The notes beneath the pieces were generated by a model. It was not told the origin of the DNA, did not search any database, and was given only the letters and a program-made list of their open reading frames with translations. Shown one piece after another: positions 1 to 7,490 of a stretch of DNA of 64,000 nt. This DNA comes from Demequina iriomotensis (lineage in GTDB: Bacteria > Actinomycetota > Actinomycetes > Actinomycetales > Demequinaceae). The stretch is taken from positions 186,001 through 250,000 of the forward strand of contig NZ_BBME01000012.1 in NCBI RefSeq assembly GCF_000971395.1, in the 5' to 3' direction. The translations under genes were made by a program, and so were the position numbers. Numbering within the stretch: position 1 is the first letter of the stretch; every line of letters starts with the position of its first letter.

Positions 1-349
1 CGAGCGCCTCACGGGCCGCGGCGATCGCGACGCCCGCGACCACCTCGGTCTCGGGGCGCGGGACGAAGACTCCGGGGCCCACCTGCAGCTCGAGCGAGCG
101 GAAGTACGCCTTGCCGGTGATGTGCTGGAGCGGCTCGCGGTCCACGCGGCGCGTCACGCGCGCCTCGAGGAGGTCGAGGTCGGCGCCGTCGGGCCACTCG
201 TCGTCGCGCGCGGCGGCGGTGCGGATGTAGCTCGGCTCGAGGCCGAGCGTGTGCGCGATCAGCACGATCGCATCGTGCTGCGGCGAGGGGACGCCGGCCT
301 CGGCGAGGCGTCGGGTGGTGTCGCGCAGGCGCGCGCCTACGGTGGGCAC
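1..349 (-). CDS. prmC: PrmC release factor glutamine methyltransferase, N-terminal part
   Basis: N-terminal 116 residues of the SAM-dependent enzyme that methylates the Gln of the GGQ motif in RF1 and RF2. The gene runs off the left edge, so the SAM-binding core and NPPY motif are not in the window. Visible are the helical N-terminal domain and the family-typical QHITGKAYF (about 75-83) and PRPETE (98-102). The start is GTG at 349: an in-frame stop lies 10 nt upstream and a -10-like TAGACT ends 6 nt before it. It lies just downstream of prfA on the same strand, the usual pairing of enzyme and substrate. Confidence 0.9.
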   Translation of the reverse strand, partial: MPTVGARLRDTTRRLAEAGVPSPQHDAIVLIAHTLGLEPSYIRTAAARDDEWPDGADLDLLEARVTRRVDREPLQHITGKAYFRSLELQVGPGVFVPRPETEVVAGVAIAAAREAL

Positions 350-355
350 GGTCGG

Positions 356-361
356 AGTCTA
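356..361 (-). promoter_or_regulatory. Putative -10 of prmC
   Basis: TAGACT with 6 nt to the GTG of prmC. Transcription would start at or next to the start codon, so prmC may have its own leaderless promoter downstream of prfA. Confidence 0.5.
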
Positions 362-374
362 CGGCGTCGGTCGG

Positions 375-1457
375 TTACTCGGAGGCCGAGAGCCGGGCCG
401 CCTCGTCCGCATCGATCGCGGACTGGATGACGGGCTGGAGGTCCCCCGCGAGCACGTGGTCGAGGTTGTACGCCTTGTACCCCGTGCGGTGGTCCGCGAT
501 GCGGTTCTCGGGGAAGTTGTACGTGCGGATGCGCTCCGAGCGGTCGACCGTATGGATCTGCGACTTGCGCATGTCCTGGGCCTCGGCCTCGGCGGCCTCC
601 TTCTGCGCGGCGAGCAGGCGGGCGCGCAGGATGCGCAGCGCGGACTCCTTGTTCTGGAGCTGGCTCTTCTCGTTCTGGCAGCTCACCACGATGCCCGTGG
701 GGAGGTGCGTGAGGCGCACCGCGGAGTCCGTGGTGTTGACCGACTGGCCGCCGGGGCCCGACGAGCGGTACACGTCGACGCGCACCTCGTTCATGTCGAT
801 CTCGATCTCGGAGACCTCCTCGACCTCCGGGTACACCAGCACGCCTGCGGCCGAGGTGTGGATGCGGCCCTGCGACTCGGTGGCGGGAACGCGCTGCACG
901 CGGTGCACCCCGCCCTCGTACTTGAGCTGGGCCCACACGCCGTCCTCGGGCTCGACCGTGCCGCGCGCCTTCACGGCGACGGACACGTCCTTGTACCCGC
1001 CCATGTCGGTGTGCACGGCCTCGAGGACCTCGGCCTTCCAGCCCTTGGTCTCCGCGAACTTGAGGTACATCTTCAGCAGGTCGCCCGCGAACAGCGCGGA
1101 CTCCTCGCCGCCCTCACCGGACTTGATCTCGAGGATCACGTCGCGCGCATCGTCGGGATCGCGCGGGATGAGGATGCGCCGGAGGTGCTCGGTGGCCTCC
1201 TCGACGGCGCCCTCGAGGGCCGGGATCTCCTCGGCCATCTCGGGGTCGAGGTCCGCCAGCTCCCGGGCGGCCTCGAGATCGTTCTGGGCGCTCTCCCAGG
1301 CACGATGCGCGGCGACGACGCGGCCGAGCTCCGCGAAGCGACGCCCGAGCGTGCGCGCCCGCGCCCCGTCGGCATGCACCGCGGGGTCGGCGAGCTGTCG
1401 CTCGATGTCGGCGTACTCGTCCAGCATCGGCTGAACGGCTGCGAAGGCTTCGGCCAC
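375..1457 (-). CDS. prfA: Peptide chain release factor 1
   Basis: RF1, 360 residues, the usual length. It recognises UAA and UAG and triggers hydrolysis of peptidyl-tRNA. The codon-recognition tripeptide PAT is at 191-193 and the catalytic GGQ at 236-238 within [17 protein letters not shown]. The acidic N-terminal helical domain is complete. The start is GTG 1457 ([12 protein letters not shown]), where family similarity begins; the upstream in-frame codons overlap the end of rpmE and are not conserved. It follows rpmE by 22 bp and precedes prmC, so rpmE-prfA-prmC is probably transcribed together. PAT rather than SPF separates it from RF2. Confidence 0.97.
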   Translation of the reverse strand: MAEAFAAVQPMLDEYADIERQLADPAVHADGARARTLGRRFAELGRVVAAHRAWESAQNDLEAARELADLDPEMAEEIPALEGAVEEATEHLRRILIPRDPDDARDVILEIKSGEGGEESALFAGDLLKMYLKFAETKGWKAEVLEAVHTDMGGYKDVSVAVKARGTVEPEDGVWAQLKYEGGVHRVQRVPATESQGRIHTSAAGVLVYPEVEEVSEIEIDMNEVRVDVYRSSGPGGQSVNTTDSAVRLTHLPTGIVVSCQNEKSQLQNKESALRILRARLLAAQKEAAEAEAQDMRKSQIHTVDRSERIRTYNFPENRIADHRTGYKAYNLDHVLAGDLQPVIQSAIDADEAARLSASE

Positions 1458-1479
1458 GTCGTCGCGCGGGTGAAGCGGG

Positions 1480-1689
1480 TTACTTCTTGTTGCCGTAGCG
1501 GCGCTCGAAGCGCGCCACGCGGCCACCGGTGTCCATGATCTTCTGCTTGCCCGTGTAGAACGGGTGGCAAGCCGAGCAGACCTCGACGCTGATCGCGCCG
1601 GACGTCACGGTGGACTTGGTCTCGAACGTGTTACCGCAGGTGCACGTGACAGTGGTGGTCACGTACTCGGGGTGGATGTCCTTCTTCAT
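1480..1689 (-). CDS. rpmE: 50S ribosomal protein L31 (bL31), zinc-binding form
   Basis: Protein of 69 residues starting [14 protein letters not shown]. Cys16, Cys18, Cys38 and Cys41 form the zinc ribbon, so this is the C+ (zinc-containing) paralog rather than the zinc-starvation form. The ATG at 1689 has a purine-rich AGGGAGATC just upstream. It is first in the rpmE-prfA-prmC group. A perfect -35-like TTGACA on the minus strand (about 1798-1793) may belong to its promoter, but no good -10 accompanies it. Confidence 0.97.
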   Translation of the reverse strand: MKKDIHPEYVTTTVTCTCGNTFETKSTVTSGAISVEVCSACHPFYTGKQKIMDTGGRVARFERRYGNKK

Positions 1690-1878
1690 GATCTCCCTTA
1701 GTTCGCCACCGGGTCCCGCACGTCTCTCGCGCAGGTGAACCGGCAACCTGGGACCCCGTCCGCAGGCGGGGCCAACAGACAATTGTGCCATGCCTGTCAA
1801 GCGGGCCTTCGCGTCCCAGGTCCTGCCGCATCGTCGCCCGTCGGATGCGCTCACGCAACCACGCTCCATGCCACCAAC

Positions 1879-1962
1879 GCGCTCGGCGCCTCGCCCCACG
1901 CCCTCGGCGCCCCGCCCCACGCGCTCGGCGCCTCGCCCCACGCCCTCGGCGCGCCGCCCCAC
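1879..1962. repeat. 21-bp tandem repeat, four copies
   Basis: Four consecutive 21-bp units of the form GCSCTCGGCGCCTCGCCCCAC with few changes, followed by a partial fifth. It lies in the rpmE 5' region and abuts a 47-nt palindrome. There is no spacer pattern, so it is not CRISPR. Confidence 0.85.
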
Positions 1963-1978
1963 GCCCTCCGCGCGCTGC

Positions 1979-2025
1979 GAGGTGCTCAGTGCTCATTGCG
2001 GCGCGATTCGAGCACTGAGCACCTC
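1979..2025. repeat. 47-nt palindromic repeat, copy 1
   Basis: Arms GAGGTGCTCAGTGCTC and GAGCACTGAGCACCTC pair perfectly, and two further outer bases (GC/GC) extend the stem to 18 bp around a 15-nt loop. The loop is nearly identical to copy 2, which lies on the other side of the DUF559-type gene, and differs from copies 3-5. Confidence 0.9.
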
Positions 2026-2200
2026 GCGGGGCGATCACCCGGCGACAGCACCTCAGCGCGACGGCACCGGTCGCGGTCCCGCGTCGCACGCCAACCCGCA
2101 CCGAGCGCCCCGGTCTCCACAGCACCCGGTGGACCCGCCGCCTTCCACAGATCCCGTCATGCCGTCGACGGTAGGGGACGCCCATGCGTCTACTGATGGC

Positions 2201-3124
2201 ATGCGACTGCCGTCCGACCCTCCTCCACCCCCGGCGACGCTCGCGGGCTTCCTCGCCTCGAGCCCGCACGCCTACCCCCGCGACCAGCTGGTGCGTCGGT
2301 GGTCTCGGCGCCAGTTGGACAACGCGACCCGCGACCGCCTCGTGGTGCGCCTGCTCACGGGGGTGTACTGCGGCGCCGCTTACGCGCGTGACCTGGTGGT
2401 GCGCGCCGAGGCGCTGCACCTGTGGCAACCCCGCGGCGTGGTGACAGGCGCGACCGCTCTTCACCTGTACGACCGATCCCTGCCCGCACCCGACCGCATC
2501 GACCTCGTCGTCCCGCATGGCCAGCGGCTCGCGGTGCCGGCCTGGGTCCGGCTGCACCAGTGCGGCCCGAGCCGATCGACGATCGACGCGAGCGGCGTCG
2601 CGAGCGTCCCGATGCCGCGGGCGCTCCTGGATGCGTGGCGCCACGCGCCGCAGATCGACCGACGCGACGTCCTTTGGGAACCGCTGTGGAGACGCGTGTG
2701 CACGTGGCGCCAGCTCCGGGGTGAGCTCGAGCGCACGGCACGCGTGGCCGGGCGCCGGGACCTCGAGCGGGTGCTGGGCTGGTTCGCGGAAGGAGCGACC
2801 ACACCGCTCGAGGTCAGGGCCAGGCACGAGACCTTCGCGGGCGCACGCTTCCGCGACTTCGAGTGGCAGGTCCCTCTCGTACTCCCGAGCCGCCGGGCAG
2901 TCCCCGACATGCTGCATCGTCGTGCCAAGGTCGCGGTCGAGCTCGACGGCGACCGCTACCACTCGACCCGCGAGGCCCGCAACGCGGACCGTGAGCGACG
3001 GACCGACCTCGCTGCCGCCGGATACGCGGTCGTGGGCTTCGGCTGGACCGACGTCACGGAGCGGCCCGCGTGGTGCCGCGAGCGCCTGCTCGCGGTGGTG
3101 GCGAGCCGCCTCGGCGCGCCATGA
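2201..3124 (+). CDS. DUF559/Vsr-like endonuclease-domain protein with AbiEi-like N-terminal part
   Basis: Protein of 307 residues. The N-terminal two thirds resemble AbiEi-type antitoxin proteins: a winged-helix-like segment, then VVTGATALHLYDRSLP. The C-terminal part is a DUF559/Vsr-like PD-(D/E)XK fold with VPDML (234-238), VELDGDRYH (246-254) and AAAGYAVVGFGWTDV (271-285). It is a paralog of the gene at 15619-16527; both end with an AWCR-(x)4-LAV segment. The ATG at 2201 is preferred; ATG 2159 is an alternative and neither has a strong ribosome site. Copies 1 and 2 of the 47-nt palindrome bracket it, and copy 2 starts inside the stop codon. Nuclease activity and role are inferred from fold only. 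Confidence 0.75.
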   Translation: MRLPSDPPPPPATLAGFLASSPHAYPRDQLVRRWSRRQLDNATRDRLVVRLLTGVYCGAAYARDLVVRAEALHLWQPRGVVTGATALHLYDRSLPAPDRIDLVVPHGQRLAVPAWVRLHQCGPSRSTIDASGVASVPMPRALLDAWRHAPQIDRRDVLWEPLWRRVCTWRQLRGELERTARVAGRRDLERVLGWFAEGATTPLEVRARHETFAGARFRDFEWQVPLVLPSRRAVPDMLHRRAKVAVELDGDRYHSTREARNADRERRTDLAAAGYAVVGFGWTDVTERPAWCRERLLAVVASRLGAP

Positions 3125-3169
3125 GGTGCTCAGTGCTCATTGCGGCGCGAATCGGGCACTCAACACCTC
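3123..3169. repeat. 47-nt palindromic repeat, copy 2
   Basis: Left arm GAGGTGCTCAGTGCTC, right arm GGGCACTCAACACCTC with mismatches. Same length as copy 1, with a loop identical at almost all positions. It begins within the TGA stop of the DUF559-type gene. Confidence 0.88.
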
Positions 3170-3241
3170 GCAGGATGGGCGCGACATCACCGTGGACGTT
3201 CACGGGCGCTTCCGGCATGAGGGGGTATGAAGGCACCACGG

Positions 3242-3940
3242 ATGAACGACATCGACGACCTCCTCGCGCGCTCCGCGCCTCCGTCCACGCCGGAGGGACC
3301 CGCGCTCGAGGCAGTGCTCGCCGCGCTCGTCGACGAGGCGCGCGGCCTCTCGGCGCCCCCGCGCCGACGGCGACGGCGCGCGCTCTGGGCCGGCGCGGCG
3401 GCCGCGATCGTCGGCGTCGGCGGTGCGACCGCGTACGCGACGGGAGCGCTGAGCTCCGACGCCTGGGGGCAGCTGACCGACGACGCCGAGGCCGAGGCCG
3501 TCCGCATCGAGTGGCTCACCACGCTCCCCGACGGCACCACCTGCGTCGAGCGCCTCACGGGCATCGGGCTGGACGATGCGCAGGTCGCCGCGATCGCGAC
3601 CGCTCTGGCCGACTCGGAGCGCCTGCTCGAGCTCGACGGCGGCGCCGTGCGCGGCGAGTTCCTCTCGCGGTACGACGGCGACGCGGACCTGCAGGCCATG
3701 GCGGACAGGGACACGTGGGCGGGATGGATCGATGCGGCCTACGCCGCGGTCGCGGAGATGGACGTCCCCGCGGGACGCGGCGGCCTCCCCGACGACGAGC
3801 TCGGCGTGGTCCCACCCGGTGTGGGGAACGAGGTCTTCCTCCACGCGTCGATGCGCATCGTCCTTGACGGGCTCACGGCCCAGGGCATCGACGCGATGGC
3901 GCTCGTGACCCCCGAGACCGCATGCGAGGCGGGCGCGTGA
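3242..3940 (+). CDS. Membrane-anchored protein paired with a sigma factor, anti-sigma-like
   Basis: Protein of 232 residues: a short cytoplasmic N-terminus, a basic PRRRRRR stretch, one membrane helix (about 46-68), then an extracytoplasmic acidic domain. No family was recognised. The next gene is a sigma-70-type factor and overlaps this stop (GTGA), and the topology matches membrane anti-sigma factors, so a regulatory role is inferred from position and shape only. GAAGG, 8 nt before ATG 3242, fits a ribosome site. ATG 3227 is the alternative, but its GAGGGGG lies only 1 nt away. The gene order (partner first, sigma second) is the reverse of the common one. Confidence 0.6.
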   Translation: MNDIDDLLARSAPPSTPEGPALEAVLAALVDEARGLSAPPRRRRRRALWAGAAAAIVGVGGATAYATGALSSDAWGQLTDDAEAEAVRIEWLTTLPDGTTCVERLTGIGLDDAQVAAIATALADSERLLELDGGAVRGEFLSRYDGDADLQAMADRDTWAGWIDAAYAAVAEMDVPAGRGGLPDDELGVVPPGVGNEVFLHASMRIVLDGLTAQGIDAMALVTPETACEAGA

Positions 3941-4428
3941 GCGCCGCGGACCGCCGTCTCTCCGAGGCCATGCGCGAGCACGGCGGGGACCTGCTGCGCT
4001 ACCTGCAGCGCCGGTCCCCCGACGCGGCGGCCGACCTGCTCGGCGAGACCATGCTGGTGGCATGGCGGCGCAGGGACGACGCGCCCTCGGCGACGGACCA
4101 GCTGCGGCCGTGGCTGTTCGGCGTCGCGCGCATGCGCCTCCGCGGCCACCGGAGGGACGAGGCACGTCGGTTCCGCCTCGCGGAGCGCGTCGCCGCGCTC
4201 GCGCCGATCCCGACCGAGCCCGACGACGCGCTCGCGCTGGACGTGCGTGCCGCGATCGCCGGTCTGCCGGAGCCCCAGCGCGAGCTCGTCGAGCTGGTCC
4301 ACTGGGAGGGGCTGTCCCTCGCGGACGCCGCCGCGGTGGTCGGGACCAACCCCTCCACCGCCCGCTCGCGCTATGCCAAGGCGAGAGCGACGCTCGAGGC
4401 CGCCCTCGCATCGTCCGCCCGCGCCTAG
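3937..4428 (+). CDS. Sigma-70 family RNA polymerase sigma factor (ECF-like)
   Basis: Protein of 163 residues with region 2 (about 10-85, including LLGETMLVAWRRRDD and the LFGVARMRLRGHRRDEARR tail) and region 4 (about 105-155, LPEPQRELVELVHWEGLSL then a helix-turn-helix). GTG 3937 overlaps the upstream stop as GTGA and is preferred; ATG 3922 is in frame. Translational coupling to the membrane protein upstream suggests the two work together. Target promoters cannot be told from this window. The gene is followed by copy 3 of the 47-nt palindrome, which sits between this gene and the convergent rho. Confidence 0.85.
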   Translation: MSAADRRLSEAMREHGGDLLRYLQRRSPDAAADLLGETMLVAWRRRDDAPSATDQLRPWLFGVARMRLRGHRRDEARRFRLAERVAALAPIPTEPDDALALDVRAAIAGLPEPQRELVELVHWEGLSLADAAAVVGTNPSTARSRYAKARATLEAALASSARA

Positions 4429-4434
4429 CACGAC

Positions 4435-4495
4435 GCCCCGCGAGGTGCTCGGCGCCCGATCCGATACGGTTCGGGCGCTGAGCACCTCACGGGGC
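4435..4495. terminator. Bidirectional hairpin built on 47-nt palindrome copy 3
   Basis: The 47-nt repeat (4442-4488, arms GAGGTGCTCGGCGCCCGA and TCGGGCGCTGAGCACCTC) is extended by outer GCCCCG/CGGGGC bases. The long stem lies between convergent genes (sigma factor and rho) and is well placed to end both transcripts. Confidence 0.65.
4442..4488. repeat. 47-nt palindromic repeat, copy 3
   Basis: Same length and outer arms as copies 1 and 2. The inner stem has changed on both sides (GGCGCCCGA with TCGGGCGCT), which preserves pairing at all but one position. Confidence 0.9.
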
Positions 4496-4520
4496 GCTGA
4501 GGCGGCGGGGGTGGGAGGCG

Positions 4521-6365
4521 CTACTTCTCCTCGTCCATCCCCGGCGTGGTCTTGGCGACCTGCATGAGGAACTCAGCGTTGGTCTTGTTCTCCTTGAGGC
4601 GGCCCAGGAGCAGCTCGATGGCCTGCTGCTGCTCGAGACCCGTGAGGACGCGGCGCAGCTTCCACATGATCTTGAGCTCGTCCGCGCCCATGAGGATCTC
4701 CTCGCGGCGCGTGCCCGACGCGTTGACGTCGACGGCCGGGAAGATGCGGCGGTCGGCGAGCGTGCGCGAGAGCTTGAGCTCCATGTTGCCGGTGCCCTTG
4801 AACTCCTCGAAGATCACCTCGTCGGCCTTCGATCCCGTCTCCACCAGCGCGGTCGCGAGGATGGTGAGCGAGCCGCCGTTCTCGATGTTGCGCGCGGCGC
4901 CGAAGAAGCGCTTGGGCGGGTACAGCGCCGACGAGTCGACACCGCCCGAGAGGATGCGTCCCGAGGCGGGCGCGGAGATGTTGTAGGCACGGCCCAGGCG
5001 GGTGATCGAGTCGAGCAGCACCACCACGTCGTGGCCCATCTCGACCAGGCGCTTGGCACGCTCGATCGCGAGCTCGGCGACCGTGGTGTGGTCGTCGGCG
5101 GGGCGGTCGAAGGTCGAGGCGATGACCTCGCCCTTGACCGTGCGCTGCATGTCGGTGACCTCCTCGGGGCGCTCGTCGACGAGCACGACCATGAGGTGGA
5201 CCTCGGGGTTGTTGGTGACGATCGCGTTCGCGATCGACTGCAGCACCAGGGTCTTGCCGGCCTTCGGCGGAGACACGATGAGGCCGCGCTGGCCCTTGCC
5301 GATCGGCGCCACGAGGTCGATGACGCGGTTGGTCATGTTGCGCGGCTCGGTCTCGAGGTGCAGGCGCTGCTGCGGGTACAGCGGCGTGAGGTCGCCGAAC
5401 GCGGGCCGGTTGCGGGCCTCGTCGGCCGCGAGGCCGTTGACCTTGTCGACGCCCGCGAGGGCGTTGAACTTCTGGCGCTGACCGCGCTCGCCGGGGCGGG
5501 GCGGGCGCACGGTGCCGGTGATCGCGTCGCCCTTGCGCAGGCCGTACTTCTTGATCTGGTTCATCGACACGTACACGTCCGACTTGCCGGGCAGGTAGCC
5601 GGTGGTGCGGATGAACGCGTAGTTGTCGAGGATGTCGACGATGCCGCCGACCGGGGTCAGCTCCTCGTCGTCCCGGACGTCGTCCTCGTCGTGCTGCGGG
5701 GTCTGGACGGTGGGCTCGACGCCGTCACGCCCGCGCCCGCGGCCACGGCCACGGCCGCGGCGACGGCGGCCGCCGCGCTCGTCGTCATCGAGCGCCTGGC
5801 CCTGCTGCTGACGGCCCTGCTGACGCTGGCCGCCCTGCTCGTCGGCGTCGGCGTCCTCGCCCTGCTCGCGATCGCCGCGGGGAAGGTCGAGGCTGACGGC
5901 CTCCTTCGCCCGGCGGGCGCGGTCGTCGTCGCCGTCGCGCTGCGGGCGGTCGCCCGAGCGCTCCGTGCCGAGGGCGAGATCGAGCGCCACGGCCTCCTTG
6001 GCGCGACGCGCACGCGTCGCGGCGTCCTCGTCGGCCGGCGCGGTCGCCTCGGCGGCCTGCGGCGCGGACTGCGGGGACGATGCACGGCGCGAGCCGCGCG
6101 CGGCGCGCGGCGCCCGGGGCGCCTCGGCCTTCTCGGCGGGGGCCTCGGCCGGAGCGGCCTTGTCGGCGGGCTTGTCGGCGGCGGGCGCGGACGCCTGCTC
6201 CTTCGCCGGCACCACCCCGCCGTTCTTGATCGCCTCGACCAGGTCCTTCTTGCGCATGCGCGCGGTTCCGGAGACGCCGAGCTCGGCGGCGAGCGCCTGA
6301 AGCTGGGCGAGCTTCATCGCGGAGAGGGTGGCGGTCTGGTCGGGCGCCACGGTCGTGTCTGTCAC
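4521..6365 (-). CDS. rho: Transcription termination factor Rho
   Basis: Hexameric RNA helicase, 614 residues. Order: N-terminal SAP-like helical bundle (about 15-50, LAQLQALAAELGVSG), then a long disordered actinobacterial insertion, then cold-shock RNA-binding domain (VGGIVDILDNYAFIRT) and RecA-type ATPase with Walker A PPKAGKT and Walker B LMVVLVDERPEEV. The insertion is Ala/Pro/Glu-rich, carries a duplicated RARRAKEAV(A/S)LDL segment and ends in an Arg-Gly tract. GTG 6365 is chosen because AAGGGA lies 6 nt upstream; an ATG at 6380 would place that site inside the gene. The gene is convergent with the sigma factor. Confidence 0.96.
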   Translation of the reverse strand: MTDTTVAPDQTATLSAMKLAQLQALAAELGVSGTARMRKKDLVEAIKNGGVVPAKEQASAPAADKPADKAAPAEAPAEKAEAPRAPRAARGSRRASSPQSAPQAAEATAPADEDAATRARRAKEAVALDLALGTERSGDRPQRDGDDDRARRAKEAVSLDLPRGDREQGEDADADEQGGQRQQGRQQQGQALDDDERGGRRRRGRGRGRGRGRDGVEPTVQTPQHDEDDVRDDEELTPVGGIVDILDNYAFIRTTGYLPGKSDVYVSMNQIKKYGLRKGDAITGTVRPPRPGERGQRQKFNALAGVDKVNGLAADEARNRPAFGDLTPLYPQQRLHLETEPRNMTNRVIDLVAPIGKGQRGLIVSPPKAGKTLVLQSIANAIVTNNPEVHLMVVLVDERPEEVTDMQRTVKGEVIASTFDRPADDHTTVAELAIERAKRLVEMGHDVVVLLDSITRLGRAYNISAPASGRILSGGVDSSALYPPKRFFGAARNIENGGSLTILATALVETGSKADEVIFEEFKGTGNMELKLSRTLADRRIFPAVDVNASGTRREEILMGADELKIMWKLRRVLTGLEQQQAIELLLGRLKENKTNAEFLMQVAKTTPGMDEEK

Positions 6366-6675
6366 GTAAGTTCCCTTCATCGCACGAGCCCCTGTGGCTC
6401 CAGAAGTGCGAGATCATCCACGTGGGTACGGCTGACCAAGACATCATCGTCAGACGCCTGCAACATGGATTGCGCTCCCCGGGGCGACGTGCGCCTTCCG
6501 GTGGAAGCGCGACCAGGTTACCATCGCGCGCCTCCGCGACACAATCACCCCTGGTGAGCGCGCGTGTACGTGATCGGCGCGCCGTCGCGATCCTTCCTGT
6601 TGCCGACTGCCGCGCACCGGCCTAGCCTGCGGAAGGGGGCGCCGCCCGCGCGCCGGTCGACCGAAGGAGAGCGCC
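6366..6675. other. Divergent promoter region between rho and the DUF6325 gene
   Basis: About 310 bp without a gene. For rho, a possible promoter on the minus strand has TTGTGT (6544-6539) and TAACCT (6520-6515) 18 nt apart, giving a leader of about 140 nt. Long leaders are common for rho and may allow autoregulation, but no specific structure was identified. Confidence 0.5.
6600..6628 (+). promoter_or_regulatory. Promoter of the DUF6325-SHOCT-DUF389 genes
   Basis: TTGCCG (6600-6605), a 17-nt spacer and TAGCCT (6623-6628), followed by a short leader with a GAAGGAGA ribosome site before ATG 6676. Confidence 0.6.
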
Positions 6676-7104
6676 ATGATCGGACCCGTCGAGATCGTCA
6701 CCATCGGCTTCGCGGAGGGGCGCTTCGACGGCTCCATCCTCCCGGAGATCAAGAGCCTCGTCGACGCCGGCACGATCGCGATCGTCGACGCCGTGATCGT
6801 GCGCAAGGGCGAGGACGGCGATGTCGAGATCATCGAGGTCGAGCAGCTGACCGAGGACGCGGACGTCACGGCGCTCGGCGACCTCATCGACCGCTACGAC
6901 GGCCTGCTCAACGACGAGGACGCCGAGACCCTCGCTGAGCAGCTGCCGCCGGGCGCGGTCGCGGCGATCCTGTGCTTCGAGCACACCTGGGTGGTGCCGC
7001 TCCGCGACGCGATCATGGCCGCGGGCGGCGAGCTGCTCGACACCGTGCGCGTGCCGGGGCCCGTGGTGCAGGAGGTCCTCGACGCGGTCCGCGCCGAGGC
7101 GTAG
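6676..7104 (+). CDS. DUF6325 family protein
   Basis: Protein of 142 residues, acidic, starting MIGPVEIVTIGFAEG, which fits the DUF6325 group found next to SHOCT and DUF389 genes in actinobacteria. Contains DGSILPEIKSLVDAGTI and a C-terminal FEHTWVVPLRDAI segment. No catalytic residues are evident and no membrane segment is present. GAAGGAGA lies just upstream. It is first of three same-strand genes; the SHOCT gene follows after 14 bp. Function unknown; an envelope or stress link is only suggested by the neighbours. Confidence 0.75.
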   Translation: MIGPVEIVTIGFAEGRFDGSILPEIKSLVDAGTIAIVDAVIVRKGEDGDVEIIEVEQLTEDADVTALGDLIDRYDGLLNDEDAETLAEQLPPGAVAAILCFEHTWVVPLRDAIMAAGGELLDTVRVPGPVVQEVLDAVRAEA

Positions 7105-7118
7105 GGAGGAGAGGGACG

Positions 7119-7490
7119 ATGCGCAGGATGGGACGGCCGGGACTCATCGGCACGATGGCGCGGACGGCGGTCATCGCCGGCACCGCGCAGGCGGTGGGCG
7201 GCAACGTGTCGCGGCGCCAGAACCAGCGGTGGGCCGCCAAGGAGCAGCAGGCGCAGGCCGAGCAGTACGCGGTCGAGCAGCAGGCCTACCAGCAGCAGCA
7301 GTCGCAGGCCCAGATGGCGGCGATGCAGGCGGAACTCGCGCAGCTCCAGCAGGCGCCGCAGGTCGCCGCCGCCCCGGCCGCCGGCGGCGGCGACCTCATG
7401 GCCGAGCTGCAGAAGCTCGCGCAGATGAAGGAGGCGGGCATCCTGTCCGACGCGGAGTTCGCGGCGGCCAAGGCGAAGCTCCTCGGTTGA
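7119..7490 (+). CDS. SHOCT domain-containing protein
   Basis: Protein of 123 residues: a Gly/Ala N-terminal segment (MARTAVIAGTAQAVGGNVSRR) able to sit in or on the membrane, a Gln-rich helical stretch (about 35-80), and a C-terminal SHOCT motif (about 95-122, LQKLAQMKEAGILSDAEF). SHOCT is a short oligomerisation motif. AGGGAGGAGAG precedes ATG 7119. Its stop overlaps a possible TTG start of the DUF389 gene. The role is not known. Confidence 0.8.
   Translation: MRRMGRPGLIGTMARTAVIAGTAQAVGGNVSRRQNQRWAAKEQQAQAEQYAVEQQAYQQQQSQAQMAAMQAELAQLQQAPQVAAAPAAGGGDLMAELQKLAQMKEAGILSDAEFAAAKAKLLG

Larger units (their letters stand above)
1690..2200. other. Gene-poor stretch upstream of rpmE and the DUF559-type gene
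   Basis: About 510 bp between divergent genes. It holds the rpmE leader (1690-1800), a 21-bp tandem repeat (1879-1962) and a copy of the 47-nt palindrome (1979-2025). The rest (2030-2200) shows no gene or clear structure. Open frames that cross it in both directions are products of the GC-rich repeat and have no family resemblance. Confidence 0.7.

Noticed and set aside
1690..1962. Extension of the L31 frame upstream through the 21-bp tandem repeat
   Set aside because: The added residues are a Gly/Arg repeat from the tandem DNA; L31 begins MKKDIHPEY at 1689 with a ribosome site.
1879..2027. Possible CRISPR array
   Set aside because: The repeat units are directly tandem without spacers and no cas gene is present.
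5031..6557. Open frame of over 500 codons opposite rho
   Set aside because: Shadow of rho with repetitive Val/Ala/Gly/Leu content and no family resemblance.
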